Shown piece after piece: positions 25,909-34,118 of a stretch of 64,000 bases of DNA. A model generated the notes under the pieces. That model saw nothing but the letters and a program-made list of their open reading frames with translations, ran no database searches and was not told the origin of the DNA. This DNA is from BOG-908 sp965198825 (lineage in GTDB: Bacteria; Pseudomonadota; Alphaproteobacteria; Acetobacterales; Acetobacteraceae): NCBI GenBank assembly GCA_965198825.1, contig CBDAQB010000001.1:1116001-1180000 (forward strand), read 5' to 3'. Position 1 is the stretch's first letter. The number at the start of each line of letters is the position of its first letter. The position numbers and the translations under genes were made by a program.

Positions 25909-25947
25909 CGTCATTGCGAGGAGCCGCTTGGCGACGAAGCCATTTAG
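25909..25947. repeat. Short dispersed repeat (gaggagccgcttggcgacga), copy 2
   Basis: Near-copy of the element at 20757-20795. It contains GAGGAG followed after 4 nt by the TTG that is the only plausible start of the downstream envC-like gene, so the repeat appears to provide both ribosome-binding site and start codon. Confidence 0.75.
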
Positions 25948-27205
25948 ACCCAGTGCTCAAACCCGATCCTCAAGAAGCGCCCGCGCGCTGGCAGCCACTG
26001 CGGCGCTGTTCCTTCTGGCCGCCAAACCCCCGGAGACCAGAACCGAAGCCCAGCACCGCCTCGAAGCCGCCGAAAAATCGCGCCAATCCCAACTCGCGGA
26101 GAGCGCCAAAGCCGCCAAAGCGCTAGCCGCGGCGCAGGCCGAAGCCGCCCGCCTCTCCACCCAGCGCGTGCAAGCCGCCGCCGCCTTGCGCCAGGTGGAA
26201 GGCCAGGTCGTCTCCGCCGCCACCCGGCTCGACGAAGCCGAGACGAAGAGCGCCGAAGCCGAAGTCACCCTCCACAAGCGGGAGGCGGACTTCGCAACAC
26301 TCCTCCCCATCATGCTCCGACTCAGCCGCTACCCCTCCGAAACCGTCCTGGCCGTCCCCCTTCCGCCCAGGCAGGCCCTCGAAGGTCTCCTCGTCACACG
26401 CGGCCTGGCAGTTCAGCTCCAGCAGGAATCCGCCGCCCTGAAGGCGCAGCAAGCCGAGGCCGAAACCCTCCGCCGCCAGGCCGCCGATCAACAGACCGCC
26501 TATGCGGAGCAACGCCGCAGGCAGACCGCAGCCGCCGCCGTCCTTGACCGCCAGATCACCACCACCGAAGCCGCCATGAGCCACGCCGCCGGCGAAATCC
26601 GCGCCGCCGAGGAACAAGCGGCCGCCGAAGCAGCCGAAGCGAAAACCCTGCAAGGCGCCATCGCCGCCATGGACGCCGCACGCGCCCGCGCCGCGGCCGA
26701 AGCCGCCGCTGCAGCCAAGCTCGCCCGCTCCCACAAGCAGGCCCCTGCCGCGGCCGCTGCCGAAGCCCGCGAAGCAGCACTCACCCGCCCGCTCCACGGC
26801 GCCACCGGCCCCATGCAGCGTCCTGCCGCCGGTCCGATCCTGCGCGCCTGGGGCAGCCCGGCCGAGGATGGCCCCGCCACCGGCATCACCATCGGCACCG
26901 CCCCCGGCGCCTTCGTCTCCAGCCCCTGCGCCGGCCGCGTCGCCTTCGCCGCCCCGTTCCGCAGCTATGGCAAGCTCGTCATCGTCGAATGCGCGGGCGC
27001 CCTTGACATCGTCCTGGCCGGCCTCGGCCGCATCGACGCCCCCGTCGGCCGAACCTTGAAAGCCGGCGAACCCCTAGGTCGCATGCCGGACAACGACCCA
27101 GCCTCCATCCAAAGCGCCAACCGGACCCGCTCCGCCCTCTACCTGGAGTTTCGCCGGGACGGACGCCCGCAGGACCCAACACCCTTTCTCAATACGCGCG
27201 GCTAG
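25928..27205 (+). CDS. EnvC-like murein hydrolase activator (coiled coil + LytM)
   Basis: Exported protein of 425 aa. After a basic start and hydrophobic segment (ALAATAALFLLAA), residues about 35-280 are Ala/Glu/Gln-rich coiled coil, followed by a C-terminal peptidase M23/LytM domain (about 300-420: ITIGTAPGAFVSSPCAGRVA, YGKLVIVECAGALDIVLAGLG). The expected zinc ligands HxxxD and HxH are missing (for example IVLAGLG where catalytic members read YAHLS), so it is likely a non-catalytic activator of amidases, as EnvC is. TTG start inside a dispersed repeat. Located between gpmI and ctpA, the usual alphaproteobacterial position. Confidence 0.88.
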   Translation: MATKPFRPSAQTRSSRSARALAATAALFLLAAKPPETRTEAQHRLEAAEKSRQSQLAESAKAAKALAAAQAEAARLSTQRVQAAAALRQVEGQVVSAATRLDEAETKSAEAEVTLHKREADFATLLPIMLRLSRYPSETVLAVPLPPRQALEGLLVTRGLAVQLQQESAALKAQQAEAETLRRQAADQQTAYAEQRRRQTAAAAVLDRQITTTEAAMSHAAGEIRAAEEQAAAEAAEAKTLQGAIAAMDAARARAAAEAAAAAKLARSHKQAPAAAAAEAREAALTRPLHGATGPMQRPAAGPILRAWGSPAEDGPATGITIGTAPGAFVSSPCAGRVAFAAPFRSYGKLVIVECAGALDIVLAGLGRIDAPVGRTLKAGEPLGRMPDNDPASIQSANRTRSALYLEFRRDGRPQDPTPFLNTRG

Positions 27206-27297
27206 GCTTTACTGCGCGCAGAACCATGTCACAGCGTAAGACACGGCCCGCCGGCTCCACCCCGCGCTAGCGTGCGACCAAGAAATAGGATGAGTGA

Positions 27298-28677
27298 ATG
27301 ACACGACGTACTGGCCTGCTTCTCGGATGCGCCTTCGTCGCAGGCATCTTCGCCGGCCCTGTAATGCACCGCGTTGCCCCCGCCATGCATTTCCCCGCCG
27401 CCTTCGCCGACGACGCCGCCCCCGAGCACCAGGACACCTACCACCTGCTCACCCTCTTCGGCGACGTGTTCGAGAAAGTCCGCGCCGACTATGTCGCCCC
27501 TGTGGACGACCGCGAGCTCGTGGACAACGCGCTGAACGGCATGGTTACCGGCCTCGACCCGCACAGCAGCTACATGAACGCCAAGCAATACGGCGACATG
27601 CAGATCACCACCAAAGGCGAGTTCGGCGGCCTCGGCCTCGAAGTCACCTCCGACAGCGGCCTGGTCAAAGTCATCAGCCCGATCGACGACACCCCCGCCC
27701 AGCGCGCTGGCATGAAAGCAGGCGACCTCATCCTCTCGCTCGACGGCAAATCCGTCGAAGGCCTCTCCTTGAACGACGCCGTTGACCGCATGCGCGGCCC
27801 GGCGGGCAGCACCATCACGATCAACGTCAAGCGCGAGAACGTGGACAAGCCGATCGATGTCACCATGACCCGCGAGGTCATCCACATCCAGGTCGTGAAA
27901 TCCGCCCTCTACGGCGACATCGGCTACGTCCGCCTCTCCAGCTTCAACGAAGAGAGCCAGCCGAAGCTGAAGGAAGCGATTGAAAAGCTGAAGGCCCAGG
28001 ATCCCCACCTCAAGGGCCTGGTCTTCGACCTGCGCAACAACCCCGGCGGCCTCCTCGATGCCGCCGTGGACATCTGCGACGACTTCATCCCAGACGGCGA
28101 AATCGTCTCCACGCGTGCCCGCCACGCCGACGAAAGCCAGCGCTGGGACGCCCGCGGCACCGACATCACCAGCGGCCTTCCCCTTGTCGTCCTGATCAAC
28201 GGCGGCTCGGCCTCGGCCAGCGAAATCGTCGCCGGCGCCCTGCAGGATCACCGCCGCGCCATCATCCTCGGCACGCGCAGCTTCGGCAAAGGCTCCGTGC
28301 AGACCGTCATCCCGATGGGCAACGACGGCGCGCTCCGCCTGACCACGGCGCGCTACTACACGCCGTCCGGCCGCAGCATCCAGGGCCTCGGCATCGCCCC
28401 CGATGTGCTCGTGGAAGAGAGCCGCGACGAGGAGGTGCACTACCTTCCCGACCGCGAAGCCGACCTCAACCACGCGCTCAAGAACGAAGGCGGCTCGGCG
28501 CCTACCAAGCCGCCCGCGCCGCGCGACGACATTCCCGCCGCCGCAAAGCAGATTTCGGCAAAGCCGCCCACCACCTGGCCGAAGTTCGACCTCGCAAAGC
28601 CGGAGACGGACTATCAGCTCCAGCAGGGTCTTGCGATGGCGAAGGACATGTCGACGGAGCCGCACGCAACTCGTTAA
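27298..28677 (+). CDS. ctpA: C-terminal processing protease, S41 family
   Basis: Periplasmic serine protease of 459 aa: N-terminal signal/anchor (GLLLGCAFVAGIFAGPVMH), a PDZ domain at about 95-175 (GEFGGLGLEVTSDSGLVKV, AGMKAGDLILSLDGKSV), then the S41 domain with the catalytic Ser in INGGSASASEIVAGAL and the Lys in GTRSFGKGSVQT. Removes C-terminal tails from envelope proteins. The ATG at 27298 has AGGATGAG before it. It follows the envC-like gene with a 92-bp gap and is followed by a full palindromic repeat. Confidence 0.94.
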   Translation: MTRRTGLLLGCAFVAGIFAGPVMHRVAPAMHFPAAFADDAAPEHQDTYHLLTLFGDVFEKVRADYVAPVDDRELVDNALNGMVTGLDPHSSYMNAKQYGDMQITTKGEFGGLGLEVTSDSGLVKVISPIDDTPAQRAGMKAGDLILSLDGKSVEGLSLNDAVDRMRGPAGSTITINVKRENVDKPIDVTMTREVIHIQVVKSALYGDIGYVRLSSFNEESQPKLKEAIEKLKAQDPHLKGLVFDLRNNPGGLLDAAVDICDDFIPDGEIVSTRARHADESQRWDARGTDITSGLPLVVLINGGSASASEIVAGALQDHRRAIILGTRSFGKGSVQTVIPMGNDGALRLTTARYYTPSGRSIQGLGIAPDVLVEESRDEEVHYLPDREADLNHALKNEGGSAPTKPPAPRDDIPAAAKQISAKPPTTWPKFDLAKPETDYQLQQGLAMAKDMSTEPHATR

Positions 28678-28687
28678 TGTTTCGGGA

Positions 28688-28815
28688 GTAAGCACGGTTT
28701 TTGAAAAAAAGAACCAAAAAACTTTTGCGAGTTTGGGCCGGGCCTGAGCGAGTGCCGAGCCCCGAGTGGTAGAAGTTTTTTGCTTCTTTTTTTCAAAAAA
28801 AGAAGTTTTTTCTCC
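28688..28815. repeat. Double-palindrome repeat, copy 4 (full)
   Basis: Arms about 28697-28728 and 28769-28806, centre gggccgggcctgagcgagtg. Lies between ctpA and the deacetylase gene on the same strand, 10 bp after the ctpA stop. The deacetylase frame is open through its right arm. Confidence 0.9.
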
Positions 28816-28833
28816 TACCAACCAGGATCCAAA

Positions 28834-29817
28834 ATGCCGAAGCCGCCAGCCTGGTTCTGGTCCTTCCGCCCCCTAGCCTGGTTCTGGTCCGCCATAGCAA
28901 CCACGGCCTTAGCCACCGCCCTCATCCTGCAGATCCTGGGCCCGCCCTCCACGCAAGCCGCGACCCTGTCGCCAGCCCAACCCCCCGCGCACAAAAGCCA
29001 GGCGGCGCCCCCGCTTTCCATGACCGGCACGGCCATCGCCGAGCCATCTCCCGACCTGCTGGAGCCCGCGTCCGGCATGCCCGGCCAAAACCTGCCGCGC
29101 ATCGCCGCAGACGGCCGCAAACCCTCGGCCTACTACGCCGCCGCCTTCGACCCGGACGAGCGCCACCCCCGCGTGGCCCTGGTCATCGACGGCACCGGCC
29201 TGGACCAGGAGGCCACGCGGCGCCTGCTGCACGACCTGCCTGTCGCCATCGACGTTGCCTGGTCCGCCTATACGCCCTTCAAATACGCCGGCCCGCTCTC
29301 ACGCGCCGCCCGCACCCAAGGCCGCGAATGCCTGGTTTCCATCCCCATGGAGCCCGCCGGCTTTCCCGCCAGCGACGAAGGCAGCCACGCCCTCCTGACC
29401 GACGCAGGCGCCGCGGTGAACTGGCAGAACCTCCTTTGGTCCCTCTCGAGCGTCCAAGGCTGCGTCGGCGCCACCGGCGCTTCGGACGGCCAGTTCGGCG
29501 AACGCTTCGCGCAGTTTCCCCAGGGCTACGGTGACATCCACGCCGAAGTCCTGCGACGCGGCCTCCTCTACCTCGACCCCACCCACGCGGACGTCATCAT
29601 CGACCGCGCCGCCACCCTCTCCGAACCCGCCACCGCCGACATGATCGACGCCCGCCTCGCCGACCTCACCCGCCTCGCTGCCGAACACGGCAGCGCCATA
29701 GGCCTCGCCGGCCCTCCACGCCCTGTCATGCTCGAACGTATTGCCGTATGGGCCCACAGTCTCGCTGCCCACGGCATCGTCCTGGCGCCACTCACCGCTG
29801 TTCAGAAAGCGCAGTAA
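28834..29817 (+). CDS. Divergent polysaccharide deacetylase family protein
   Basis: About 327 aa, with an N-terminal membrane anchor (WFWSAIATTALATALILQIL), a Pro/Ala-rich linker, and a C-terminal domain from about residue 105: HPRVALVIDGTGLDQEATRR, LPVAIDVAWSAY, REECLVS-like CLVSIPMEPAG, and YLDPTHADVIID. This is the family regularly found after ctpA in alphaproteobacteria; enzymatic activity is unproven. The ATG at 28834 has AGGA 8 nt upstream. An upstream in-frame start would add residues encoded by the palindromic repeat (MLLFFKKRS) and is rejected. Confidence 0.85.
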   Translation: MPKPPAWFWSFRPLAWFWSAIATTALATALILQILGPPSTQAATLSPAQPPAHKSQAAPPLSMTGTAIAEPSPDLLEPASGMPGQNLPRIAADGRKPSAYYAAAFDPDERHPRVALVIDGTGLDQEATRRLLHDLPVAIDVAWSAYTPFKYAGPLSRAARTQGRECLVSIPMEPAGFPASDEGSHALLTDAGAAVNWQNLLWSLSSVQGCVGATGASDGQFGERFAQFPQGYGDIHAEVLRRGLLYLDPTHADVIIDRAATLSEPATADMIDARLADLTRLAAEHGSAIGLAGPPRPVMLERIAVWAHSLAAHGIVLAPLTAVQKAQ

Positions 29818-29830
29818 GAAGCGCCTTCCT

Positions 29831-29870
29831 TCTCCCTCCCCCCCTTGTGGGGGAGGGCCGGGGTGGGGGC
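29831..29870. repeat. GC hairpin repeat (ctccccc...gggggag), copy 1
   Basis: Stem-loop tctccctcccccccttgtgg plus gggagggccggggtggggg, 14 bp after the deacetylase stop. Near-identical copy at 48101-48141. Probably a terminator-like dispersed repeat. Confidence 0.75.
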
Positions 29871-29910
29871 CGCCGCCGCCGCACGAATTTAAGCCAGAAA
29901 GCCCCGTCCC

Positions 29911-30396
29911 ATGTCCGAATCACTCCCCTACCGCCCCAACGTCGGCGCCGCCCTCTTCAACCGCGAAGGCCGCATCTTCGTCGGCCGCCGCGCCGACATC
30001 GCTCCGGGCGTCCCGGGCAACTGGCAGCTCCCGCAAGGCGGCGTGGACGAGGGCGAGGACCCACGCGCCGCCGTCCTGCGCGAACTCCGGGAGGAGATCG
30101 GCACCGCCAACGCCGAAATCATCGCCGAGCACCCCGACTGGCACGTTTACGATCTTCCGCCGCACCTCATCGGCCAGGCTTTCAAAGGCCGTTTCCGCGG
30201 CCAGCGCCAACGCTGGTTCGCACTGCGCTTTCTCGGCGACGATTCAGAAATCCGCCTCGACCTCGACCCTCATCCGGAGTTCGTGGACTGGCGCTGGATC
30301 GACCTGCAAGACCTCCCCGAAATAGCCGTCGTTTTCAAACGGGATATTTACGCAGCCCTGGCGAGGGACTTCGCGGCACATGCCGAGCCCGGCTAG
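29911..30396 (+). CDS. rppH: RNA pyrophosphohydrolase
   Basis: Nudix hydrolase of 161 aa that removes pyrophosphate from 5' triphosphate RNA and so starts mRNA decay. Nudix box: GGVDEGEDP then RELREEIG near residues 43-64. The N-terminus YRPNVGAALFNREGRIFVG, the QLPQGGVDEGE block and RQRWFALRF are typical of RppH/NudH. Ends the conserved gpmI-envC-ctpA-deacetylase-rppH block. Confidence 0.93.
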   Translation: MSESLPYRPNVGAALFNREGRIFVGRRADIAPGVPGNWQLPQGGVDEGEDPRAAVLRELREEIGTANAEIIAEHPDWHVYDLPPHLIGQAFKGRFRGQRQRWFALRFLGDDSEIRLDLDPHPEFVDWRWIDLQDLPEIAVVFKRDIYAALARDFAAHAEPG

Positions 30397-30453
30397 GCAC
30401 TGTCCAATGGTCGCAAGAAGCCAAGACAGTAACTACACGTAAGAAACGGTCTC

Positions 30454-30469
30454 ATTATCTTTCGATAAT
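30454..30469. promoter_or_regulatory. Perfect palindrome upstream of RHH-kinase operon
   Basis: ATTATC-TTTC-GATAAT, a perfect 6-bp inverted repeat with a 4-nt spacer in a locally AT-rich stretch, 70 bp upstream of the kinase ATG (30539). Ribbon-helix-helix antitoxins of the ParD type bind short palindromes at their own promoters, so it is a candidate autoregulatory operator. Inference only. Confidence 0.45.
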
Positions 30470-30538
30470 AATTTCGATCTGCCCCCTGGTCGGTTGTGCG
30501 GAAGGGTGGCAAGGATTGTCACCCGCTGGATCTTCCAC

Positions 30539-33500
30539 ATGCCATCGCGTTCTGCTCTCAATGTCTCGCTGACTCCGGAGCTGACCGCCTACGTGGGCGA
30601 GTGCGTCGTTTCTGGCCAGTATCGTAGCGCGAGCGAGGTCATCCGGGAGGCTCTCAGGTGTCTCCAGGACAGCACGCCCGACACGATCGAAGCCGCCAAC
30701 CACGCCTTCCTGCTCAGATTTTCCGACCGGATCAGCCCAATGAAGGACCCCCGCAAAATCATGGCGGAGGCCGCCTTCCTGCTCGGGTCGCACCTGGAGG
30801 CAGACCGCGCCGGCTACGCTGAGATGTCCGCGGACGGCGAGCACTTTACGATCCGCGACGACTGGGTCGCAGGCGACATGCCGAGCATGGCTGGCCGCTA
30901 CCGCCTCAAGGACTTCGGCGCGCCGCTCGCCGCACGCCTCCGCAAGGGCGAAGCCCTGACGTACGCGGATGCCGCCGCGGAGCCCCTGACACAGGTCTCG
31001 GAGGATGTGGCCGCCGCCTTCTCCGCCGCCCAGCATCGCGCTTCCATCGTCGTCCCGCTCGTGAAGGATGGCCGCCTCCAGGCGGTGCTCTTCGTGCATC
31101 AGCGCACGCCGCGCGACTGGACGATGGCCGACGAACGCGTGGCGCACGGCGTCGCCGCACGCACGTGGGAAGCCGTGGAACGCGCGCGGGCCGTCACCGC
31201 TCTGGCGGAAAGCGAAGCCCGCTTCCGCGGCATGTTCGAAGCGGCTTTCCAACTCATGGGCCTGCTCTCCCCCGACGGCATTGTCCTGGAGGCAAACCAG
31301 GCCGCCATCAGCTTCGCCGGCGTCCCGCCCGACCACATCATCGGGCGGCCGCTCTGGGAGACGCCGTGGTGGACGAAGTCGCCCGACAAATCCGCCGCCG
31401 GCCGGCTGAAAGCCGCCATCGCCCAGGCTGCCGAAGGCCATCCCGTCCATTACGAAGTGCTGGTCACCGCCGCCGGCGACCGCGTCGCCACGGTGGATTT
31501 CAGCATCCGACCCATACGCGATTCCTCGCAGATCATTGTCTGCCTTCTGCCTGAAGGCCGCGACATCACCGACACCAAGCGGACATTGGAGAAGCTTGCC
31601 GAAAGCGAAGCCAGGTTCAGGGCGCTGGCGGACGCCATGCCGCAAATGATCTGGGCCTCCGACCCACAGGGCAACAACATCTACTCCAATGCCCGCTTCC
31701 TGGACTTCCTCGGGCTTCCATGCGGCTTCAAGGCTCTCCCCTGGCAGGAGATCGTGCATCCCGAAGACCGCGCGCTGTCGCTCGAATTGCGCCGGCAGTC
31801 GCTCATCACCGGCAAGCCGTTCGAGCGCGAGCACCGCCTGCGCCGCTACGACGGCGTCTACCGCTGGGTTCTGGCGCGCGCCCTGCCTGTGCGTGACGCG
31901 GCTGGCAAGATCGAGACATGGTTCGGCACCAGCACCGACATCACCGACATCGTGGACGCGCGGCAGGTGATCAAGCAGTCGCACGACGACATGGAGCGTC
32001 TCATCCAGGACCGCACGCGCGCCCTCGAAGATGCGGCGCATGAACTCGCGGCCGAGATGCGCCGGCGAGACGAGATGCAAACCAGCCTGCTGCAGGCTCA
32101 GAAGCTCGAAGCGCTCGGCCAGTTGACCAGCGGTGTCGCGCACGACTTCAACAATGTGCTGACAGCCATCAGCGGCAGCTACGAATTGCTGCGCCGGCGC
32201 AGCGATCCTTCGGCGCGGCTGAAGATCATCGAGCAGGGCGAGAAGGCGCTCGACCGTGCGTCCAGGCTCGTCTCGCAACTGATGTCGTTCGCGCGCCGTG
32301 ACAACTCGGCGCCAAAGCTTCTCGACCTGGCAAGCATGCTTCCCGACACGGCGGACCTCCTGTGCCATGCCATCGGCAGCGGCATGAGCTGCGAATTCGA
32401 CATTTCGCCGGCGGTCAGTTCCGTCATCGCGGACCCCAACGAGCTTGAAGTGGCCTTGCTCAATCTGGCCGTCAACGCGCGCGACGCCATGAGCGCCGAA
32501 GGCAGGATCACCATCTCCGCGCGCAACCTCGATACCGCGGATGTGCCAGGCGAACTTCTGCCGCAGGACTACGTGTCGATCGCCGTCGCCGACACCGGCG
32601 CAGGCATGCCGCCTGAGGTCATAAGCCGCGCCACGGAAACCTTCTTCACCACCAAACCGGAAGGCAAGGGAACCGGTCTGGGACTCGCCATGGTGAACGG
32701 CTTTGCGAAACGCCATGGAGGATGCCTGCGCATCGAAAGCACGCAGGGCGAAGGCACGACGATCGAAATCATCCTGCCTCGCGCACCGATCGATACAACG
32801 GAGGGTGGCATGACTTTAACCGGGCCGGCGGAGACCGGCCTGCACGGCGACGCCAAGATATTGCTGGTGGATAACGACAACGCATTGCGTCATGTGCTCG
32901 CAACTCATCTGCGCGAACTCGGCTATGTGGTTCTCGAGGCGGCGAGCGCCGAAGCAGCGGGCGCCCTCGTGCAAACCCTCAAGCAGCTCGATCTTCTGAT
33001 CACCGACGTGGTCATGCCGGGCTCGAGCGGAACGATGCTGGCACACTCCCTGCGCACGGAAAGGCCCGACCTTCCTGTTCTCTTCATGACAGGAGGAGAC
33101 ATCGGGCCGGAACTCGCCGGCGAGACGGTGTTGGCCAAGCCCTTCTCCGTCACCGCCATCTCGTCTGCTGTCCTCACGTCGCTGGGACGTTCGAGTCTCG
33201 CCAACGGTGTGCGCGACCGGCTGATGCGGCGCCTGAAAACCCCGGCCCTCCGCCGCCTCTATCTCACCTGGCTGACCTGCATGGCGGACCGCAATGTCAT
33301 GCCGACTCTCTCCGAGCTTGACCCTGCCCGGTTCGGGCTCGGGCCGCACAGCTACGTCATCGACGTGGAAGGGCAGCAGCCGCCTTCATTCCGCTTCAGG
33401 TCCGTCGGGTCAGCGCTGACCCAGCGGCTCGGCCGCGCGCTGAATGGCGGAACGATCGACGGTGGCTTCGAAGAGGAAGAACTTCTTGGCGAGCAGCACA

Positions 33501-33682
33501 CGACCTACCGCCGCTGCTTGCGCAGCCGAACTCCGGTTTACCAGAGTGCGCGTTTCGATTTCGGCGACGGCGTCCCGCTGAGCTTCGAGCGGCTAGTCCT
33601 GCCGTTGTCGGAAGGCGCCGAAACCATCACCCAGCTCGTGGGCATCGCCGTCTTCAGCGATGCGCCTCAGGCTTTTGCCTGA
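30539..33682 (+). CDS. Hybrid histidine kinase with N-terminal ParD-like RHH domain
   Basis: Protein of 1047 aa. Domains in order: a ribbon-helix-helix segment at about 4-48 (NVSLTPELTAYVGECVVSGQ, then YRSASEVIREALRCLQD) that reads like a ParD/CopG antitoxin; GAF-like 65-215; PAS 220-345; PAS 350-480; coiled coil to 525; HisKA with phospho-acceptor His535 (TSGVAHDFNNVLTAISGSY); HATPase 620-755 (NLAVNARDAM, VADTGAGMP, GKGTGLGLAM); receiver 775-890 with phospho-acceptor Asp823 (LLITDVVMPG) and LAKPF; PAS_5-like 905-1040. The ATG at 30539 places the RHH at the very N-terminus as in ParD. No ParE toxin is nearby. The GAF has no cysteine, so a bilin is unlikely. It is followed at 25 bp by a PYP gene, suggesting joint light signalling. 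Confidence 0.9.
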   Translation: MPSRSALNVSLTPELTAYVGECVVSGQYRSASEVIREALRCLQDSTPDTIEAANHAFLLRFSDRISPMKDPRKIMAEAAFLLGSHLEADRAGYAEMSADGEHFTIRDDWVAGDMPSMAGRYRLKDFGAPLAARLRKGEALTYADAAAEPLTQVSEDVAAAFSAAQHRASIVVPLVKDGRLQAVLFVHQRTPRDWTMADERVAHGVAARTWEAVERARAVTALAESEARFRGMFEAAFQLMGLLSPDGIVLEANQAAISFAGVPPDHIIGRPLWETPWWTKSPDKSAAGRLKAAIAQAAEGHPVHYEVLVTAAGDRVATVDFSIRPIRDSSQIIVCLLPEGRDITDTKRTLEKLAESEARFRALADAMPQMIWASDPQGNNIYSNARFLDFLGLPCGFKALPWQEIVHPEDRALSLELRRQSLITGKPFEREHRLRRYDGVYRWVLARALPVRDAAGKIETWFGTSTDITDIVDARQVIKQSHDDMERLIQDRTRALEDAAHELAAEMRRRDEMQTSLLQAQKLEALGQLTSGVAHDFNNVLTAISGSYELLRRRSDPSARLKIIEQGEKALDRASRLVSQLMSFARRDNSAPKLLDLASMLPDTADLLCHAIGSGMSCEFDISPAVSSVIADPNELEVALLNLAVNARDAMSAEGRITISARNLDTADVPGELLPQDYVSIAVADTGAGMPPEVISRATETFFTTKPEGKGTGLGLAMVNGFAKRHGGCLRIESTQGEGTTIEIILPRAPIDTTEGGMTLTGPAETGLHGDAKILLVDNDNALRHVLATHLRELGYVVLEAASAEAAGALVQTLKQLDLLITDVVMPGSSGTMLAHSLRTERPDLPVLFMTGGDIGPELAGETVLAKPFSVTAISSAVLTSLGRSSLANGVRDRLMRRLKTPALRRLYLTWLTCMADRNVMPTLSELDPARFGLGPHSYVIDVEGQQPPSFRFRSVGSALTQRLGRALNGGTIDGGFEEEELLGEQHTTYRRCLRSRTPVYQSARFDFGDGVPLSFERLVLPLSEGAETITQLVGIAVFSDAPQAFA

Positions 33683-33707
33683 TCCTGGCCAAAGGAACAG
33701 TGACACC

Positions 33708-34103
33708 ATGAACCCGCAACCCCATGCCGACATCGATATCGACATGCCGGATCTCGCCGCCGCCGTCGAAAGGCTGAGCCCGGAGGAGATCAATACACTA
33801 CCGTTTGGCGCGATCCGCTTAGACCCCGAATACAACGTCGTCTTCTACAGCGATGTCGAACGGCAGGCCTCGGGCTACCGCAAGGAAGTCCTCGGCCGCC
33901 CGTTCTTCCTCGAAATAGCCCCCTGCCTGGACACCGTTCAGTGCAGGGGCCGCATCGACGCAGCGCTGGCCAGGGGAACGCTGGACATCAGCTTCGACCA
34001 CGTCGCCGACATGCCGAGCGGCGCCCAGGACGTGGACCTCCACGTCCGCGTCCTGGCAGCCTCCGGCGGCGGCTGCTGGATCTTCACTCAACAGCTCGAC
34101 TAG
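33708..34103 (+). CDS. pyp: Photoactive yellow protein
   Basis: Small PAS-fold blue-light receptor, 131 aa. Aligned by eye with Halorhodospira halophila PYP: LPFGAIRLDPEYNVVFY matches LAFGAIQLDGDGNILQY; Tyr47 and Glu51 match Tyr42 and Glu46, which hydrogen-bond the chromophore; Ser55 replaces Thr50; FFLEIAPCLDT contains Cys73, equivalent to chromophore-binding Cys69; the C-terminus GCWIFTQQLD matches SYWVFVKRV. One residue is deleted between Glu and Cys, and Arg52 is replaced by Tyr with Arg next to it. All chromophore-anchoring residues are therefore kept. The ATG at 33708 is preferred over an upstream frame extension inside the kinase gene. Third-party genes: kinase upstream, CoA-ligase downstream (15 bp gap). 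Confidence 0.92.
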   Translation: MNPQPHADIDIDMPDLAAAVERLSPEEINTLPFGAIRLDPEYNVVFYSDVERQASGYRKEVLGRPFFLEIAPCLDTVQCRGRIDAALARGTLDISFDHVADMPSGAQDVDLHVRVLAASGGGCWIFTQQLD

Positions 34104-34118
34104 CGGCAATTCGGCGCG

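Noticed and set aside
28780..28833. Upstream start for the deacetylase inside the repeat (MLLFFKKRS)
   Set aside because: These residues are encoded by the palindromic repeat arm; a normal ribosome-binding site precedes the ATG at 28834.
30539..30700. A ParDE toxin-antitoxin locus
   Set aside because: Only the ParD-like part exists and it is fused to a kinase; no ParE-like frame lies within several kb on either strand.
30730..31190. GAF domain of the kinase as a bilin-binding phytochrome module
   Set aside because: No cysteine in the GAF and no PHY domain, so bilin attachment is unlikely.
30455..32716. A 753-codon frame opposite the hybrid kinase
   Set aside because: Antisense shadow of the kinase; no recognisable motif, and its start does not relate to any ribosome-binding site.
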